A stretch of 64,000 nucleotides of DNA from Lelliottia sp. WAP21 (GTDB taxonomy: Bacteria > Pseudomonadota > Gammaproteobacteria > Enterobacterales > Enterobacteriaceae): NCBI RefSeq assembly GCF_020532665.2, contig NZ_JAIWPG020000002.1, positions 496,001-560,000 of the forward strand, written 5' to 3'. This document shows, one piece after another, positions 61,600-64,000 of this stretch. A program made the position numbers and the translations under genes. Position 1 is the stretch's first letter; every line of letters starts with the position of its first letter. The notes below the pieces were generated by a model, which made no database searches, had not been told where the DNA came from, and saw only the letters and a program-made list of their open reading frames with translations.

Positions 61600-63321
61600 C
61601 TACAGACGTTGTTTTAACTGGAAGTATCGACCCTGTTTCGCCAACAGCTCTGCGTGATTACCTTGCTCAATAATGTGACCATTGTCCATCACAATTATTT
61701 GATCAAAGCGAGCCAGTCCGCGCAGGCGGTGCGTAACCATCAGAACGGTTTTGTCCTTCATGACCTGCGCAAGCAAATCAAGGATTTGGCTTTCCGTTGT
61801 GGCATCCAGCCCTTCGGTTGGTTCATCAAGCAGCATCAGCGGCGCATCGTGCAGCAATGCCCGCGCAATCGCCAGACGACGCAATTCTCCGCCCGAGAGC
61901 TGGCGACCGCCTTCTCCCAGCCAGCTGTTAAGCCCCTCATCATCCAGCAGCTTTTGCAGACCCACCTGCTCCAGTGCCGCGCGCAGCCGTTCGTCAGATG
62001 CCGTTGGCGATGCCAGCAGCAGATTGTCACGCAGGGTGGCGCTAAACAGATGGACACGCTGTGTCACAACGCTCATAGCCTGACGCAGGGCAGGTTCACT
62101 GAAAGCGTTAAGCGGCATACCATTCAACAGAATCGCACCTTCGCGCGGATCCCACGCGCGGGTTATCAGCTGTAGCAGGGTTGATTTCCCACAGCCGGTA
62201 CGTCCCAGGATAGCGACGTGTGCCCCCGCAGGAATGTCCAGCGTGATGTCGTTAAGGGCGTTCTGAAGTTGTCCGTCATATGCAAACGTCACGTTTTGCA
62301 GGTGCAGCGACGCCTGCGTGGGCGCTGGCGTATGTTGTGCGGTGAACTTTACTTCAGGCGTTTGCTCTGTCAACTGGGTGATGCGCACCGCGGACGCGAT
62401 CACCTGGCCCAGATGCTGGAATGCGCCGGTTACCGGTGCCAGTGCCTCAAAGGCGGCCAGCGCACAGAAGACAAACAGCGCAATCAGCGCGCCGGGCTGC
62501 AGATTATCCCCCACGCCGCCGGAGGCCATCCAGAGCATGGCGATTACCGCTACGCCACCAATCAACGTCATTAACGCCTGGGAGAACGCCGTCAGCTCGG
62601 ATTGTCTGCGCTGGGCTTCATGCCAGCTCAGTTCCGTGCTGTCCATGCGTGCACGGTAGCGACCGCTGGCCCCAAAAATCGTCAACTCGGCCTGACCCTG
62701 TAGCCACGACGTAAGCTGCTGGCGGTATTCGCCGCGTAAGCGGGTAAGATTCTCTCCGGCTGGCTTACCTGCGCGATAGAACAAAGGCGGCAGCAGAACC
62801 AGGGTCAGCAGCATGATTCCACCCAGGGTCAGCGCTATCTGTACGTCCAGGAAACAGAGCCCCAGCGTGACCACGACGATGACCACAAACGCCCCAACCA
62901 GTGGCGACAGCACGCGCAGATAAAGATGATCCAGCGTATCCACATCGGCCACGATGCGGTTCAACAATTCACCCTGGCGAAAACGAGCCAGACCGGCCGG
63001 GGAGAGAGGTAGCAGTTTACTGAAGGCGAAAACGCGCAGGTGCTGCAACACCCGGAAGGTAGCGTCGTGGCTCACCAGACGCTCAAAATAGCGCCCGGCC
63101 GTGCGGGCTATGGCGGTGCCGCGTACGCCTGCCGCCGGGAGCATATAGTTAAAGCTATACAGCCCGGCAAAACCCGCCACAGCAGAGGCAGAAAGGAACC
63201 AGCCGGAGAGGGTGAGCAGACCGATGCTTGCCAGCAGGGTGAGGATCGCCAGAACGATACCCAGCGTTAACATCCATTTATGGCGTGAATAGAGAGCCAG
63301 ATAAGGCAACAGGGCGCGCAT
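61600..63321 (-). CDS. cydC: Heterodimeric ABC exporter subunit CydC
   Basis: 573-residue half transporter that with CydD controls periplasmic thiol levels (cysteine/glutathione) and is needed for cytochrome bd and c-type cytochrome assembly. N-terminal membrane domain of six helices (about 1-310). The C-terminal ATPase shows Walker A GRTGCGKSTLL, signature LSGGELRRLAIARALL and Walker B MLLDEPTEGLD. The start overlaps the cydD stop by one base (TAATG). Confidence 0.96.
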   Translation of the reverse strand: MRALLPYLALYSRHKWMLTLGIVLAILTLLASIGLLTLSGWFLSASAVAGFAGLYSFNYMLPAAGVRGTAIARTAGRYFERLVSHDATFRVLQHLRVFAFSKLLPLSPAGLARFRQGELLNRIVADVDTLDHLYLRVLSPLVGAFVVIVVVTLGLCFLDVQIALTLGGIMLLTLVLLPPLFYRAGKPAGENLTRLRGEYRQQLTSWLQGQAELTIFGASGRYRARMDSTELSWHEAQRRQSELTAFSQALMTLIGGVAVIAMLWMASGGVGDNLQPGALIALFVFCALAAFEALAPVTGAFQHLGQVIASAVRITQLTEQTPEVKFTAQHTPAPTQASLHLQNVTFAYDGQLQNALNDITLDIPAGAHVAILGRTGCGKSTLLQLITRAWDPREGAILLNGMPLNAFSEPALRQAMSVVTQRVHLFSATLRDNLLLASPTASDERLRAALEQVGLQKLLDDEGLNSWLGEGGRQLSGGELRRLAIARALLHDAPLMLLDEPTEGLDATTESQILDLLAQVMKDKTVLMVTHRLRGLARFDQIIVMDNGHIIEQGNHAELLAKQGRYFQLKQRL

Positions 63322-64000
63322 TAAATCTCCTCCTGACGGTTCGCCAGCAAGGCGGCAAAATGGCCCTGCGCGGCGGCGAGCGTGGCAAAATCACCTTGCT
63401 CAACAAGTCGTCCATTATCCATAACCCAGATGTGATCCCAGTCGGCGATGCCTTCCAGCTGATGCGTCACCATCAGCGTGGTTTGCTGTGTTGACGCCTC
63501 ATTGAGAGAGTGCATCACGCGCTGTTCACTGTGCGCATCCAGGCTCGCAGCAGGCTCATCGAGCAACATGAGCTGGCAAGGGTTGAGCAGGGCGCGGGCG
63601 ACGGCAACACGTTGCGCCTGGCCGACGGACAAGCCCGCTGCCTGATCGCCGATAACGGTGTCGAGACCCTTTGGCAGACTGGGCAGGAATTCGCTCACCC
63701 AGGCCCGGTCGAGGACGGCGTTTAGCTCATTCTCCCGGGCGTCCGGTCGGGCAAGGAGAACATTATCGCGAAGCGTTGGCGCGGGTAACTGCGGATTTTG
63801 TCCTACCCAACTGAGCTGCCTGCGCCAGGCATCAGGTTCGAGCGAACGCAGTTCAGTACCGTTGATGCGCAGTGAGCCGCTGTAGGCCATAAAGCCCGCC
63901 AGCGTATTCAGGAGTGAGGTTTTACCCGAACCACTGGTCCCGACCAGTACCACGCGGTGTCCGGCAGGCAGAGAGAAAGTAAGCGGCCCGGCCAGGATTT
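63321..64000 (-). CDS. cydD: ABC exporter subunit CydD (5' truncated by window)
   Basis: C-terminal 226 residues of CydD; the reading frame stays open to the window edge, so the membrane domain lies beyond base 64000. A GTG at 63953 is internal. The ATPase domain shows Walker A GTSGSGKTSLL, Q-loop QNPQLPAPT, a signature region LSVGQAQRVAVARALL (Val replacing the second Gly) and Walker B MLLDEPAASLDAH. Coupled to cydC by a one-base overlap. Confidence 0.95.
   Translation of the reverse strand, partial: ILAGPLTFSLPAGHRVVLVGTSGSGKTSLLNTLAGFMAYSGSLRINGTELRSLEPDAWRRQLSWVGQNPQLPAPTLRDNVLLARPDARENELNAVLDRAWVSEFLPSLPKGLDTVIGDQAAGLSVGQAQRVAVARALLNPCQLMLLDEPAASLDAHSEQRVMHSLNEASTQQTTLMVTHQLEGIADWDHIWVMDNGRLVEQGDFATLAAAQGHFAALLANRQEEI

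Overview
The window is a chromosomal segment of an Enterobacteriaceae member. Gene content and order follow the Escherichia coli potFGHI-to-cydDC region almost gene for gene: potFGHI, ybjO, rlmC, art genes, ybjPQ, amiD, ybjS, ybjT, ltaE, poxB, hcr, hcp, lysO, aqpZ, ybjD, ybjX, macAB, cspD, clpSA, infA, aat, cydCD. Sequence similarity and accessory content suggest Enterobacter, Lelliottia or a close relative; the species cannot be fixed from the sequence alone. The first gene (potF) and last gene (cydD) are cut by the window edges.

Four stretches interrupt this conserved backbone. (1) 5.8-8.1 kb: an OmpR/EnvZ-type two-component system sits between rlmC and artJ. (2) 14.0-33.7 kb: a secretion and chitin-degradation island lies between amiD and ybjS. 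It holds an IprA/YaiV-like regulator, gspAB, a twelve-gene type II secretion operon gspCDEFGHIJKLMO, a GH18 chitinase (ChiA), a small lytic transglycosylase and a GH19 chitinase. Both chitinases have signal peptides, PKD domains and C-terminal chitin-binding modules, so they are the obvious substrates. (3) 39.2-45.3 kb, between poxB and hcr: a DoxX-family membrane protein, then a divergent locus of a MurR-like regulator, general porin, DUF2057 protein, MurP-like PTS permease and YfeW-like serine hydrolase. It resembles the E. coli murR-murQPyfeW locus, but a porin and a DUF2057 gene occupy the place of the murQ etherase. (4) 59.3-60.2 kb: between clpA and infA there is a tandem repeat, a leader-like stretch and an orphan type I-F CRISPR array of seven repeats. 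No cas gene is visible, and the serine tRNA (serW) found here in E. coli is missing.

The backbone covers putrescine uptake (potFGHI), arginine uptake (artPIQM and artJ, with tandem ArgR boxes at artJ), 23S rRNA methylation (rlmC), peptidoglycan recycling (amiD), pyruvate oxidation (poxB), nitrosative and anaerobic stress (hcp-hcr, with a possible NsrR site), lysine export (lysO), water flux (aqpZ), macrolide/enterotoxin efflux (macAB), ATP-dependent proteolysis (clpS-clpA), N-end-rule tagging (aat) and cytochrome bd assembly (cydDC). No rRNA, tRNA, insertion sequence or integrase was found, so the accessory blocks carry no visible mobility genes.
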